In this document: positions 1 to 8,239 of the stretch, piece by piece
How positions within the stretch are numbered: the stretch's first letter is position 1
How the letters are laid out: each line of letters begins with the position of its first letter
Source: Propioniciclava sinopodophylli
Lineage (GTDB): Bacteria; Actinomycetota; Actinomycetes; Propionibacteriales; Propionibacteriaceae
DNA: 64,000 nt
Direction of reading: 5' to 3'
Assembly: GCF_004324755.1 (NCBI RefSeq)
Contig: NZ_SDMQ01000004.1
Span: 1 to 64,000, forward strand
Program-made: the position numbers and the translations under genes
The notes under the pieces: model-generated
Seen by the model: the letters and a program-made list of their open reading frames with translations, nothing else
What the model was told of the DNA's origin: nothing
Databases searched by the model: none

Positions 1-1
1 G

Positions 2-826
2 CAGCGCACCGCCGACGGCCTCATCGCCCTCGTTGCTGGTCGCGCTCCCAGGCCCGCCCGGTCCCCTGAGCCGGCCCGGTTCGGTGAACCCGCCGAAGGG
101 CACCGGGCCCCTGAGCGTGTCGAAGGGTCCAGCGCGCACTCGATGAGCTCAGCTACCCGACCTGGGTTCCCTGAGTCTGCGGAAGTGTCCTCGTCCCAGG
201 CCGGGGCTTCGGCAAGATTCGCCACCCGGACCGGCCCGCCTGGGAAGCCGACCGTGGTGGTCACCCTGTCCTACGACGACGTCCTGAACCGGGTCGAGCA
301 GGCCGGGGTGCTGGCCAGCGGCGAGCAGGTCACCGCCGGCGAACTGCGCCGGTTGGCGTGCGACGCCACCATCGTGCCGATCGTGCTCGGCTCGGCCAGC
401 CAGCCCCTCGACGTCGGCCGCGACCAACGCCTCGTCACCCCCGCCATCCGCAAAGCCCTCGAGGCCCGCGACAAGCGGTGTGCGTTCCCGGGCTGCCGGG
501 TGCCAGCCTCGGGGTGTGAAGCGCACCACATCCTCCCCTGGTGGCTGGGCGGCGAAACCGCCTTGGGCAACATGGTGATCCTGTGCCCCCACCACCACGG
601 CACCGTCGAACCCCACCGGTTCTTCGACCACAGCTCCCCACCCACCCGATGGACCGTCCACATCGCCCACGACGGACACCCCGTCTTCACCCCACCCACC
701 CGCGTAGGCCAACCCCGGCCCCACGCCCCTAGCGGCCTGCCCTACGCGGCGTTGGCCGGGCGGTCCTCGAAGGAGCGCACGAAGACCGGGACGTCCGGCG
801 TCGAGGCGGTTTGGTCGAACCGGTAG
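2..826 (+). CDS. HNH endonuclease domain protein (DUF222-type), 5' partial
   Basis: The frame is open from the window edge, so the N-terminal part is missing; an internal ATG at 143 is not the likely start. The C-terminal half holds an HNH nuclease domain: CAFPGC, then EAHHILPWWLGGET, then the N and LCPHHH of the metal-binding fold. This architecture is typical of the abundant actinobacterial DUF222/13E12-type proteins, whose role is mostly unknown although nuclease activity is expected. The segment between the edge and the HNH part is low-complexity Pro/Gly/Ala and contains a dispersed palindromic repeat. The last 28 or so codons run antisense into the convergent yaaA gene, so the tail is probably not conserved. 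Confidence 0.8.
   Translation, partial: QRTADGLIALVAGRAPRPARSPEPARFGEPAEGHRAPERVEGSSAHSMSSATRPGFPESAEVSSSQAGASARFATRTGPPGKPTVVVTLSYDDVLNRVEQAGVLASGEQVTAGELRRLACDATIVPIVLGSASQPLDVGRDQRLVTPAIRKALEARDKRCAFPGCRVPASGCEAHHILPWWLGGETALGNMVILCPHHHGTVEPHRFFDHSSPPTRWTVHIAHDGHPVFTPPTRVGQPRPHAPSGLPYAALAGRSSKERTKTGTSGVEAVWSNR
105..130. repeat. Dispersed actinobacterial palindromic repeat inside the HNH frame
   Basis: The element reads as CCCCTGAGCGTGTCGAAGGG flanked by GGG and TCC, an imperfect palindrome with a GGxCC(C)TGAGC...TCGAAGGGxCC core. A degenerate relative lies just upstream at about 60-100. The same core occurs inside hutU at 39040-39063. Here it falls in the variable linker of the DUF222-type protein and is translated. 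Confidence 0.6.
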
Positions 827-1545
827 CCCGCCTCATCGAAGCCGCGCAGGGCGCCCACCGTCCGAACGCGGTTGCGCACCATCCAGCCCGCCATCTCACC
901 GCGGGCCCGCTTGGCGAAGAACGACACGATCTTGCGGGTGCCGCGGGCGTCGGTGTCCTCGAAGCGGGGCGAGATGATGCGGGCCCCCAGCACGTCGGGA
1001 CGCACGGAGCGGAAGTACTCGTCCGAGGCGAGGTTGACCACGGCGTCCGCGCCGGGCGACTCCGCGAGGTCATCGCGCAGCACCTCCGAGATCCGGTGGC
1101 CCCACCACGCATACAGGTTCGCCCCCCGCTCGGTGCGAAGCTTGGTACCCATCTCCAGCCGGTAGGGCTGCATCAGATCCAGGGGCCGTAGCACGCCGTA
1201 CAGCCCCGACAGGATCCGCACCGTCTTCTGGGCCTCGGTGAAGTCCCGCTCGTCGAACCGCTCGGCGGCCGCCATGCCCTGGTAGACATCGCCGTCGAAC
1301 GCGAGCAACGCCTGCTTGGCGTTCTTCGTCGTGAACGGGGGCGCAAAGTCGGCGTACCGCTGCGCGTTGAGGGCGGCGAGCTCGTCCGAGATGTGCATGA
1401 GCGAGGCGAGGTCGGCGACCGAGCGCGTCCGCAACACCTCGATGAGCCCCTCGGACTCCTCCAGGAGGCGCGGCTCGGTGTGCTTGCGCGTGGTGGGCTT
1501 CGATTCGTAGTCCAGCGACTTGGCCGGGGACAGCAGCGTGATCAC
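742..1545 (-). CDS. yaaA: Peroxide stress protein YaaA (DUF328)
   Basis: This 267-aa cytoplasmic protein has the length and signatures of the YaaA/DUF328 family: the N-terminus MITLLSPAKSLDYES, the central ILSGLYGVLRPLDLMQPYR block and NLASDEYFRSV. In Escherichia coli YaaA limits oxidative DNA damage by lowering free intracellular iron during peroxide stress; that role is carried over by family only. The ATG at 1545 is the family-conserved start. Its 3' end overlaps the convergent HNH frame by 85 bases. No regulatory site was identified upstream. Confidence 0.93.
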   Translation of the reverse strand: MITLLSPAKSLDYESKPTTRKHTEPRLLEESEGLIEVLRTRSVADLASLMHISDELAALNAQRYADFAPPFTTKNAKQALLAFDGDVYQGMAAAERFDERDFTEAQKTVRILSGLYGVLRPLDLMQPYRLEMGTKLRTERGANLYAWWGHRISEVLRDDLAESPGADAVVNLASDEYFRSVRPDVLGARIISPRFEDTDARGTRKIVSFFAKRARGEMAGWMVRNRVRTVGALRGFDEAGYRFDQTASTPDVPVFVRSFEDRPANAA

Positions 1546-1622
1546 GCACCGAGGCTAGCCGAGGGCGTCCGCGCGGAAGCAGGGAGCGGCCACACTCGAC
1601 CCCTCCCCCCCCGGGCGGGAGT

Positions 1623-2384
1623 TCAGTCGGCCGACCGCGGCCAGGCGTTGCGCACGCACCCGCCGAGGTCGATGCTCTGCTGCATCATCACGGGAGCGAC
1701 GGCGCCCTCCCGGGGGCAGCCCACGTGGCCCTGCCCCAGGAAGTGCCCCACCTCGTGGTTGACGAGGTAGGCGCGGTAGTCGCCGAGGTCGTCGTAGGTG
1801 GGCGTCATGTACTTCCACCGGTCGGAGTTGAGCACGACCCGATCGCCCACCCGGCAGTTCCACTTCGACTCCACGTCGGCGGGCTTGCACAGCTCGTTCG
1901 TGGTGTCGGGCGAGGCCACGTAGATCGTGAGCTCGGCGTCGGCATCCGTCACGAGGCGGAACGTGCGCTTGCCGTACCCGGCCCAGCCGCGCTCGTCGTC
2001 GAAGACGGCCTGCACCTCGCGGGCCACCTCGTTGGCGTCCAGCTCGGTCGTGTCCTCCACCTGGAGGCGGTACGCCACCACGGCCGGCGCTTCGAGCGCG
2101 GGCTCGAGGGTGATCGTGTTGGTGAGGTACTGCCCCGACGGCTCGGTGTCGGAGGTCCACACCTCCTGGCGCGCGATCTCCGGGATGGAGGGCGTCGGGG
2201 AGGCCGTCGGCGCGGGCGCGAGCACGGTGCCGGGCGTGTACGCCTCGGGAGGCCGCTGGCTCATCCAGCCCCACAGCATGCCGAGCGCCGCGAGGATGGC
2301 CACGAACACCAGCCACCAGACCCGCGACGCCGGACGCCGTGGGCCGGAGCCGGCCCGCGCGTCGGGTCGTCTGGTCTCGGTCAC
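1623..2384 (-). CDS. DUF3152 membrane-anchored zinc-protease-like protein
   Basis: The 253-aa product starts at a GTG and has a basic N-terminus followed by one transmembrane segment (about residues 23-42), then a Pro/Thr-rich linker and an extracytoplasmic domain. The C-terminal part contains NHEVGHFLGQGH, an HExxH-like zinc motif with a third downstream His, followed by Cys-containing APVMMQQS, the arrangement of DUF3152 proteins of actinobacteria. A metalloprotease function is inferred from that motif (HEVGH, with the catalytic Glu present); it has not been shown for the family as far as I know. It stands alone, divergent from the ROK regulator. Confidence 0.85.
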   Translation of the reverse strand: MTETRRPDARAGSGPRRPASRVWWLVFVAILAALGMLWGWMSQRPPEAYTPGTVLAPAPTASPTPSIPEIARQEVWTSDTEPSGQYLTNTITLEPALEAPAVVAYRLQVEDTTELDANEVAREVQAVFDDERGWAGYGKRTFRLVTDADAELTIYVASPDTTNELCKPADVESKWNCRVGDRVVLNSDRWKYMTPTYDDLGDYRAYLVNHEVGHFLGQGHVGCPREGAVAPVMMQQSIDLGGCVRNAWPRSAD

Positions 2385-2575
2385 CCCTTCACCCTAGGCG
2401 ACGGCGACACCTGGGGCGCCCGCCACGCGCGTAGGGCTGATCTTCATTGACGTCTCGCTCTCTCCCGGCGCCGGGACCTCCACGGCGCCATTGATTCGCA
2501 TTACTTCCTTATTAACTTAGGTGGCGTCGATGCCCCAAAGCCGTGCCAGACTTGGGGAGACGAGAGGAGGGGCGC

Positions 2576-3847
2576 GTGGCCAAGGAGTTGCTGAAGCGTC
2601 CCGCCCTGCCGCCCTCGCCGGGCAGCATCCTGGGCGGACGCGTGGCCCAGGCGGAGATGCGGGCCGCGAACATGGGGCTGCTGCTGCGCCACCTGCGCGG
2701 CCACGGCGGGCGCTCGCGCGCCCAGCTCGCCAGCGAGACCGGCCTGTCGAAGGCCACCACGTCCAGCCTGATCGCCGACCTCGCCGCCCGCGGCCTGGTG
2801 CGCGAGGGCGAACTCGTCCGCGGCGGGTCGGTGGGCCGCCCCGGCCAGACCGTCACCCTCGACGGCGCCAATGTGACCGGCATCGGCCTCGAGCTGAGCG
2901 TCGACTACGCGGCCCTCACCGCCGTCTCGCTGGCCGGCACCGTCGTGCGCGAGTCGGTCGTCCCCCTGGACGTGGCCCACCTCGCCCTCGACGTCGTCTT
3001 CGACCGCGCGGCCGCCTACCTCACCCGGGCCGTCGACTCGCTGCGGGAGGCCGGCGCCCACGTCGTCGGCATCACGGTCGCCCCGCCCGGCATCATCGAC
3101 TACGACACCGGCACCCTGCGCTTCGCCCCCAACCTCGGCTGGCGCGGCGTCCCGCTGGTGGCCGAGCTGAGCGAGCGCCTCGGGCCGGAGGCCCCTCCGA
3201 TCCGGCTGGAGAACGACGCCAAGCTCGCCGCGGTGGCCGAGTTCGACCGCGTGGCACCCCAGGGCATCCGCGACCTGCTGTACCTGTCGGGCGAGGTCGG
3301 CATCGGCGCCGGCATCGTCGCCGACGGACGCCTCGTGCGCGGCTACTCCGGCTTCTCCGGCGAGGTGGGGCACCTGCCGCTCGACCCGACTCTGACGCCC
3401 TGCAACTGCGGACGCCGCGGGTGCTGGGAGACCATCGTCGGTCTGACCGCCTTCCTGCGCTTGGCCGCCGACCCCGGCGACAGCCTGCACGACCCCAAGC
3501 GCGCCCTGGAGGATCGCCTGCTGACGCTGGCCGACCGCGCCCGCGCGGGCGACGAGCGGACGCTGGTCGCCCTGGCCACCGTCACCGAGCGCCTCGCGCT
3601 GGGGCTGGGCATCCTCGTCGACGTGCTCAACCCGAAGATGATCGTGCTGGGCGGCTACTACGCGTTCTTCGGTGAGTTCATCCTGCCCCCCGTGCAGGCC
3701 GCGCTGGCCGAGCGCCGGCTCGACGAGGGCAGCGCGATCGTGCTTGCCACCTCGGAGTTGGGACTCATCTCGACCGCCCGCGGCGGGGCCCTGCTGGCGC
3801 TCGAGGACGTGTTCACCGACCCCACGGTGGTGGCGGGAGCCGATTGA
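2576..3847 (+). CDS. ROK family transcriptional regulator
   Basis: The protein has an N-terminal winged helix-turn-helix (about residues 30-85, LSKATTSSLIADLAARGLV) and a C-terminal ROK sugar-kinase fold with GVGIGAGIV-type phosphate loop (sequence GEVGIGAGIVADGRL) and the zinc motif CNCGRRGCWE. I chose the GTG at 2576 because a strong GAGAGGAGGGG ribosome site sits just before it; a GTG at 2543 lacks one. ROK regulators usually repress sugar-uptake operons and respond to a sugar or sugar phosphate. The adjacent remnants of a sugar-binding protein and galactokinase fit that role, so its original target may be gone. The upstream gap (2385-2575) has an AT-rich stretch at 2491-2520 (TTGATT ... 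AACTTA, 17 nt apart) that may be its promoter. Confidence 0.9.
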   Translation: MAKELLKRPALPPSPGSILGGRVAQAEMRAANMGLLLRHLRGHGGRSRAQLASETGLSKATTSSLIADLAARGLVREGELVRGGSVGRPGQTVTLDGANVTGIGLELSVDYAALTAVSLAGTVVRESVVPLDVAHLALDVVFDRAAAYLTRAVDSLREAGAHVVGITVAPPGIIDYDTGTLRFAPNLGWRGVPLVAELSERLGPEAPPIRLENDAKLAAVAEFDRVAPQGIRDLLYLSGEVGIGAGIVADGRLVRGYSGFSGEVGHLPLDPTLTPCNCGRRGCWETIVGLTAFLRLAADPGDSLHDPKRALEDRLLTLADRARAGDERTLVALATVTERLALGLGILVDVLNPKMIVLGGYYAFFGEFILPPVQAALAERRLDEGSAIVLATSELGLISTARGGALLALEDVFTDPTVVAGAD

Positions 3848-3982
3848 CCCCCGCGCCCAGACGGCCAATACTTCGTTCATTGTCCGAACTTTTGGGGATC
3901 CGTCCATGCCCGCCATCGGGGCGGCCATTACCTGCGCGACGGCCAGCCGCGCCGCAAACGGCTCCACCTCCGAGGCGGACTG

Positions 3983-4230
3983 GGACCCATCACCGCCAAG
4001 TTCAACGAGGAGCACCCGAACGTCAAGGTTGAGCTGCAGATCGCCGGCTGGGACGACTTCGCCACGACGGTGCAGTCCCGCATCCAGGCCAACGACCTGC
4101 CCGACATCCTGAACGACAACGCCTTCGCGTCGTCGTCCGAGGCGGGTCTCCTGATCCCGATCGACGAGCTGCTGAGCGCCGAGACGATCGCCAACATCGA
4201 GCCCGGCCTGCTCGCCAACGCCAAGGGCGC
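3983..4230 (+). pseudogene. Remnant of an ABC sugar-transporter solute-binding protein
   Basis: About 82 codons encode a recognisable N-terminal segment of a family 1 extracellular solute-binding protein: ITAKFNEEHPNVKVEL, WDDFATTVQSRIQANDLPDI and LIPIDELL. The signal peptide region is missing, and at about 4230 the sequence switches directly into galactokinase sequence in another frame. The upstream stretch 3848-3982 has an AT-rich patch at about 3866-3895 that may be the old promoter or ROK operator. It is a deletion remnant, not a functional gene. Confidence 0.75.
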
Positions 4231-5119
4231 GCCACCTGGCGGGTGCCGGGTCGCATCGAGGTGCTGGGCAAGCACACGGACTACGCCGGCGGCAACGTCC
4301 TGGTCTGCGCGGCTGCCCAGTCCGTCACCGCCACCGCCACCCCTCTCTGCCCCCCCCACGGCGCCGACAGCCCCGGCTTCGCCCGCCGACAGCCCCGGTT
4401 TGGTCCGCCGACAGCCCCGTCCGGGCCTCGTGGCGCGCTCCTCGGCGTTCGACGGCGAGGTCGTCATCGACGCCGACGGCGCCACCCCCCTGCCGCCCGG
4501 ACACTGGGGCCGCTACGTCGCCACCGCCTGGCACCGCCTGCGCGCCAACTTCGGCGAGCTACCTGCCGCCGAGCTGACCTTCTCCTCCGACCTGCCGCTC
4601 GCCGCCGGCATGAGCTCCTCCTCCGCCCTCGTCGTCGCCTCCGCGCTGGCCCTGGCCGACCTCGCCGGGCTGCGCGAGACCGAGCTGTGGGCGTCCGAAC
4701 TCGGCGACGATCGCCTGCGGTGGGCCACCTACCTTGCCGCCACGGAGAACGGCGTCACGTTCGCGGGCCTGCCCGGCAGCGCCGGCGTCGGCACCCGCGG
4801 CGGCTCCGAGGACCACACCGGCATGCTGTGCTCCCGCCCCGGGCAGCTCGGCCAGTTCGGGTTCGACCCCGTCGCGCGCCACCGCCACGTCGCACTGCCG
4901 TCCGGGATGGTGTTCGTCGTCGGCCTCAGCGGTGTCATCGCCGAGAAGACCGGCGCGGCGCAGGCCCAGTACAACCGCGCATCGGACGCCGGCGCGTTCG
5001 CGTCCGACTGGCTGGCGCGCCACCGCGCGGCCTTCCCGCACCGCGTCCAGGCGGACACGCTCGTGACGGACGCCGCGGCCGCTGCCCAGCGCGTCCAACG
5101 GCCGTACTTGCGCGGCTAG
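4231..5119 (+). pseudogene. galK: Galactokinase (GHMP kinase) pseudogene
   Basis: The N-terminal galactokinase motif RVPGRIEVLGKHTDYAGG lies in frame 1 from 4231, joined directly to the solute-binding-protein remnant. Around 4363-4425 three copies of a repeat of about 22 nt interrupt the frame. After that the kinase continues in frame 2 with the ATP-binding LPLAAGMSSSSALVVASALAL motif (glycine/serine loop) and stops at 5119 before the third GHMP motif. It is therefore truncated at both ends and frameshifted. Loss of galactose phosphorylation through this locus is expected; another galK elsewhere cannot be excluded. Confidence 0.85.
4363..4425 (+). repeat. Tandem repeat of about 22 nt (GCCGACAGCCCCGG type), 3 units, in galK remnant
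   Basis: Three units begin GCCGACAGCCCCGG at 4363, 4385 and 4407, the spacing being exactly 22 nt. The same family forms arrays at 23294-23352 (inverted) and 43455-43585. Here it interrupts galactokinase coding sequence, which shows that the repeat can arise or insert inside genes. Confidence 0.85.
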
Positions 5120-5128
5120 GGTGGTCGC

Positions 5129-6154
5129 GTGAGATTCCTCTTCCTCGGCGCGGGCGCCATCGGGACGTACGTGGGGGGTTCGCTCGCCTCGGCCGGGCAC
5201 GACGTGGCCTTCATCGAGCAGCCCCTCCCTGCCGCTGAGATCGCCCGCCACGGCCTCGTGGTGGAGTCGGTCTCCGGCAGGCGCGAGGTCCGCGACGTGA
5301 CGCTGTTCACCGACGCGCGCGAGGCCCTCGACGCCGGCGGTTGGGACATCGCGGTCTTCGCCCTGAAGTCCTTCGACACTGCCGAGGCGGTCGACCAACT
5401 CGTTGCGACCGCACGGCCGGTGCCGACGATCCTGTCGCTGCAGAACGGCGTCGACAACGAGCCGCTCATCGCCTCGCGGCTGGGCGCCGACCGCGTCATC
5501 GCGGGCACCGTGACCACCGCGATCGGCAAGCCCGGCGTGGGCCACGTCGTCGAGGAGAAGCACCGCGGCATCGGCATCGCGCACGGCCACGCGTTGTCGG
5601 CGCAGGTGGCGGACGCCCTCAACGACGCCCGGCTGGGGGCGCGGACGTTCCCGGCCGCCGGGCCGATGAAGTGGTCGAAACTGCTGACCAACCTGCAGGG
5701 CAGCGCGACGTCGGCGATCCTCGACCTGCCGGTCGGGGCCATCTTCTCCGACAAGCGGCTGCTCGCGGTGGAGACGGCGTCGCTGCGCGAGTGCATCGCG
5801 GTGATGCGGGCGCTGGGCCACGACCCGGTCGACCTGCCCGGGACGCCCGTCCGCGCGCTCGCGTGGGCCGTGGAGCGGCTGCCCCAGTCGGTGACGCGTC
5901 CGATCTTCACCCGCCTGCTCGGCGGCTCGCGCGGCGACAAGATGCCGTCGCTCCACATCGACCTGCACGCCGGACGCGGCCGCTCCGAGGTGGGACACCT
6001 CCATGGCGCCGTCGTCCGCCACGGGGCGTCGGTGGGCGTGCCGACGCCGGTGAACGCCGTGCTGACGTCGGTGCTGGAGGGCCTCACCCTCGGCACCGAG
6101 GACATCGAGTCCTTCCGGCGCCGTCCCGAGGCCCTGCTCGCCCGCCTGCCCTGA
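5129..6154 (+). CDS. Ketopantoate reductase family protein (ApbA/PanE-like)
   Basis: The 341-aa protein opens with a Rossmann NADP-binding loop (GAGAIGTYVGGSLASAGHDV) and keeps the family landmarks ALKSFDT, SLQNGVDNE and the KWSKLLTNLQGSAT segment that carries the catalytic Lys and Asn. Canonical PanE makes D-pantoate from ketopantoate for coenzyme A synthesis. This one is about 40 residues longer than typical PanE and the family contains many paralogues, so the substrate is uncertain. It starts at GTG 5129, ten bases after the galK remnant, and ends directly before a repeat array. Confidence 0.85.
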   Translation: MRFLFLGAGAIGTYVGGSLASAGHDVAFIEQPLPAAEIARHGLVVESVSGRREVRDVTLFTDAREALDAGGWDIAVFALKSFDTAEAVDQLVATARPVPTILSLQNGVDNEPLIASRLGADRVIAGTVTTAIGKPGVGHVVEEKHRGIGIAHGHALSAQVADALNDARLGARTFPAAGPMKWSKLLTNLQGSATSAILDLPVGAIFSDKRLLAVETASLRECIAVMRALGHDPVDLPGTPVRALAWAVERLPQSVTRPIFTRLLGGSRGDKMPSLHIDLHAGRGRSEVGHLHGAVVRHGASVGVPTPVNAVLTSVLEGLTLGTEDIESFRRRPEALLARLP

Positions 6155-6156
6155 CC

Positions 6157-6240
6157 GCCGAGGGCTTGGGTTCGATCCGCCGAGGGCTTGGGTTCGATCC
6201 GCCGAGGGCTTGGGTTCAGTCCGCCGAGGGCTTGCCTTCA
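6157..6240 (+). repeat. 22-nt tandem repeat array (GCCGAGGGCTTG type), 4 units
   Basis: Units start at 6157, 6179, 6201 and 6223, each opening GCCGAGGGCTTG; the first three continue GGTTC and differ at only a few positions, and the last is 18 nt. The array fills the space between the stop codons of two convergent genes, and its end covers the stop of the right-hand gene. Related arrays and hairpins occur at 19438, 39561 and 48338. Possible role: bidirectional transcription end or a self-spreading repeat. Confidence 0.9.
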
Positions 6241-7260
6241 GGCCGGGGCCACCATGCCGACCTGGGCGCGCATGGCGTCCATCGTCTCCATGATCGAGAC
6301 CGTCTCGTCCAGCCCCAGCAGCGGCGACTCGGTGGCGCCGTCAGCCACCAGCTGCGCCAGGTGGGACGCCTCGTAGCACAGCCCGAGGTGCCCCGGGATA
6401 CGCGGGGCCTCCGACTCGAACACCTCCCCGTCCCGGCCGATGAGGCGGACGACCTGCGGGGTGTAGAACGGCCCGGCGAGCTCGACCCGGGCGTCCGTGC
6501 CGCTGATGGACGCCCTGGTCGGCGTCCGCGCCGCGAGCGTCGTCGTCACCAGCGCCGTCGCCCCGGACGCGTACTCGAGCACAGCCGACACCTGGCGGTC
6601 CACCCCGGTCTCGGTGAGCGTGCCAGCCGCGGAAATGCGGGTGGGCGTCCCGAGCACGAAGGACGCGTACGACACGGGGTAGACGCCCAGGTCGAGCAGC
6701 GCCCCGCCTGCGAGCTCGGGCGCGAACAGCCGTGAGGACCGGTCGAACGCGAACCACTGCCCGTGGTCGGCGGTGAGGGTCTCGATGGCGCCGAGCGCCC
6801 CGTCTGCGAGCAACTGCCGGACGATGTCGGTGGCCGGCAGGTAGCGCGTCCACATGGCCTCGACGGCGGTGACGCCGGCCGCGCGGGCGTTGTCCACGAC
6901 CTCGCGCGCCTCGGCGGCGGTGCGCGTGAAGGCCTTCTCGACCAGCACGTGCTTGCCTGCCGCGATCGCGAGCAGGGCCTGCTCACGGTGGTGCGAGTGC
7001 GGGGAGGCGATGTAGACCGCGTCCACCTCGGGGTCAGCGACCAGCGCCTCGTAGGAGTCGTGCGCGCGCCCGATCCCGAACCGCTGCGCGAAGGACGCCC
7101 CGCGCTCGGCCGAGCGCGACCCCACCGCCACCACCCGCTGGCGGGTGAACCGCTGCAGGGCCTCGACCATGGTGGCCGCGATGCCGCCGGGGGCGAGGAT
7201 GCCCCAGTTCAGGGGCGGGGCGGCCAGAGGGTCGGGCGTGCGCGGGGACGGCAGGTTCAT
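6238..7260 (-). CDS. Gfo/Idh/MocA family oxidoreductase
   Basis: The 340-aa protein has the N-terminal NAD(P)-binding Rossmann domain (LNWGILAPGGIAATM) and a C-terminal alpha/beta domain with GGALLDLGVYPVSYASFVLG. The usual EKP motif appears as EKAFTRT, so the Pro is replaced by Ala. Similar proteins oxidise sugars, inositols or dihydrodiols with NAD(P); no substrate can be assigned. The gene stands alone and its stop codon is formed within the repeat array at 6157-6240. Confidence 0.9.
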   Translation of the reverse strand: MNLPSPRTPDPLAAPPLNWGILAPGGIAATMVEALQRFTRQRVVAVGSRSAERGASFAQRFGIGRAHDSYEALVADPEVDAVYIASPHSHHREQALLAIAAGKHVLVEKAFTRTAAEAREVVDNARAAGVTAVEAMWTRYLPATDIVRQLLADGALGAIETLTADHGQWFAFDRSSRLFAPELAGGALLDLGVYPVSYASFVLGTPTRISAAGTLTETGVDRQVSAVLEYASGATALVTTTLAARTPTRASISGTDARVELAGPFYTPQVVRLIGRDGEVFESEAPRIPGHLGLCYEASHLAQLVADGATESPLLGLDETVSIMETMDAMRAQVGMVAPA

Positions 7261-7283
7261 CGCCCCAGCATGGCACCGCCCGT

Positions 7284-7297
7284 GGGGAGTGCTCCCC
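7284..7297. promoter_or_regulatory. Perfect 14-bp palindrome GGGGAGTGCTCCCC, copy 1
   Basis: The palindrome lies in the 108-bp region between the divergent oxidoreductase (start 7260) and the secreted protein (start 7369). An identical copy stands upstream of the membrane protein gene at 21443-21456. A shared operator is possible but untested. Confidence 0.4.
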
Positions 7298-7368
7298 GTT
7301 GCGGCCCGGACGCGCCGGGCCTAGGTTCGAGGCGTCCCCACCCCGGACCCACCCCCAAGGAGAAACAG

Positions 7369-7824
7369 ATGACCGTTCGTTCCCGCCTGTCCAAGCTGGC
7401 CCTCGCCACCGCCGCCACGGCCGGCAGCCTCGCGCTGCTCGTCTCGTCGGCGACCCCGGCGGAGGCCGCCTTCAGCCGTTCGCCGTACGGCACCAGCGTC
7501 GGCACCTCGTGTTCGGGCAGCAAGACCACCTACAACTACCCGGGCGGCGCCCCGTTCGCGATCGAGGTGTACTACAGCACCGCCTCGGGCGGCACCAACT
7601 GCGTCAAGCTCATCAACAAGTCGGGCCGCTACGCCGACATGCGCGTGAAGCTCGAGGTGCCGGCCAACAACTACGCGTACGCGCAGGACGTCGGCTACTA
7701 CCGCTCCTACGCCGGCGCCGTGCGGGTGCACAACACCAACGGCAAGTGCATCAACGTCTGGAGCGACGTGGTCCAGAGCGGCAAGTACTACTCCCGCGAC
7801 CTCGTGCAGGTGCACTGCGGCTGA
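7369..7824 (+). CDS. Small secreted protein of unknown function
   Basis: I do not recognise the family. The 151-aa product has a classical signal peptide (basic start, hydrophobic core, SSATPAEAAF cleavage region near residue 33), leaving a mature domain of about 118 residues rich in Tyr, Ser, Gly and Asn with four Cys (in GTSCSG, GTNCVK, GKCINV and VHCG), compatible with two disulfides. An AAGGAGA ribosome site precedes the ATG at 7369. The mature part looks like a compact beta-rich extracellular domain, an impression and not an assignment. Confidence 0.8.
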   Translation: MTVRSRLSKLALATAATAGSLALLVSSATPAEAAFSRSPYGTSVGTSCSGSKTTYNYPGGAPFAIEVYYSTASGGTNCVKLINKSGRYADMRVKLEVPANNYAYAQDVGYYRSYAGAVRVHNTNGKCINVWSDVVQSGKYYSRDLVQVHCG

Positions 7825-7858
7825 GCCCGCCCACGGGGCGGGGCCGTAGGCTGCCTGC

Positions 7859-8239
7859 ATGACCGAGGTACCCGACGGCTCCGACCCCGTGGCTCTGGCC
7901 AACTGGCTCTTCGACCTCGCCCGCCAGGGCGACGCGGCCCGCCTGGCCGCCTACGTGGACGCCGGCGCCCCCGTCGACCTGACCGACGCCGAGGGCAACA
8001 CCCTGCTGATGCTGGCCGCCTACCACGACCAGCCCGCGACGGTCGCCGCCCTCGTCGAGCGCGGCGCCGACGTCGAGGCCCAGAACCGGCGCGGCCAGTC
8101 GCCGCTCGCCGGCGCGGTGTTCAAGCAGGCCGACGAGGTCGTCCGCGTGCTGCTGGAGGCGGGCGCCGACCCCGACGCCGGGACGCCCACCGCCCGTCAG
8201 ACCGCCCAGATGTTCGGACGCCCCGAGCTGTTCGGCTAG
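7859..8239 (+). CDS. Ankyrin repeat protein
   Basis: The 126-aa protein is almost entirely ankyrin repeats, about three to four units, for example DLTDAEGNTLLMLAAYHDQPA, then AQNRRGQSPLAGAVFKQADEVV and the ending DPDAGTPTARQTAQMFGR. No signal peptide or membrane segment is seen, so it is likely a cytoplasmic protein-binding module. Short ankyrin proteins of this type are frequent in actinobacteria, sometimes beside catalase genes; no such partner is present here. Its stop codon overlaps the stop of the convergent gene. Confidence 0.88.
   Translation: MTEVPDGSDPVALANWLFDLARQGDAARLAAYVDAGAPVDLTDAEGNTLLMLAAYHDQPATVAALVERGADVEAQNRRGQSPLAGAVFKQADEVVRVLLEAGADPDAGTPTARQTAQMFGRPELFG

Noticed and set aside
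2491-2520. Replication origin or DnaA boxes in the AT-rich stretch before the ROK gene
   Set aside because: No TTATCCACA-type boxes are present; a promoter is the simpler reading.
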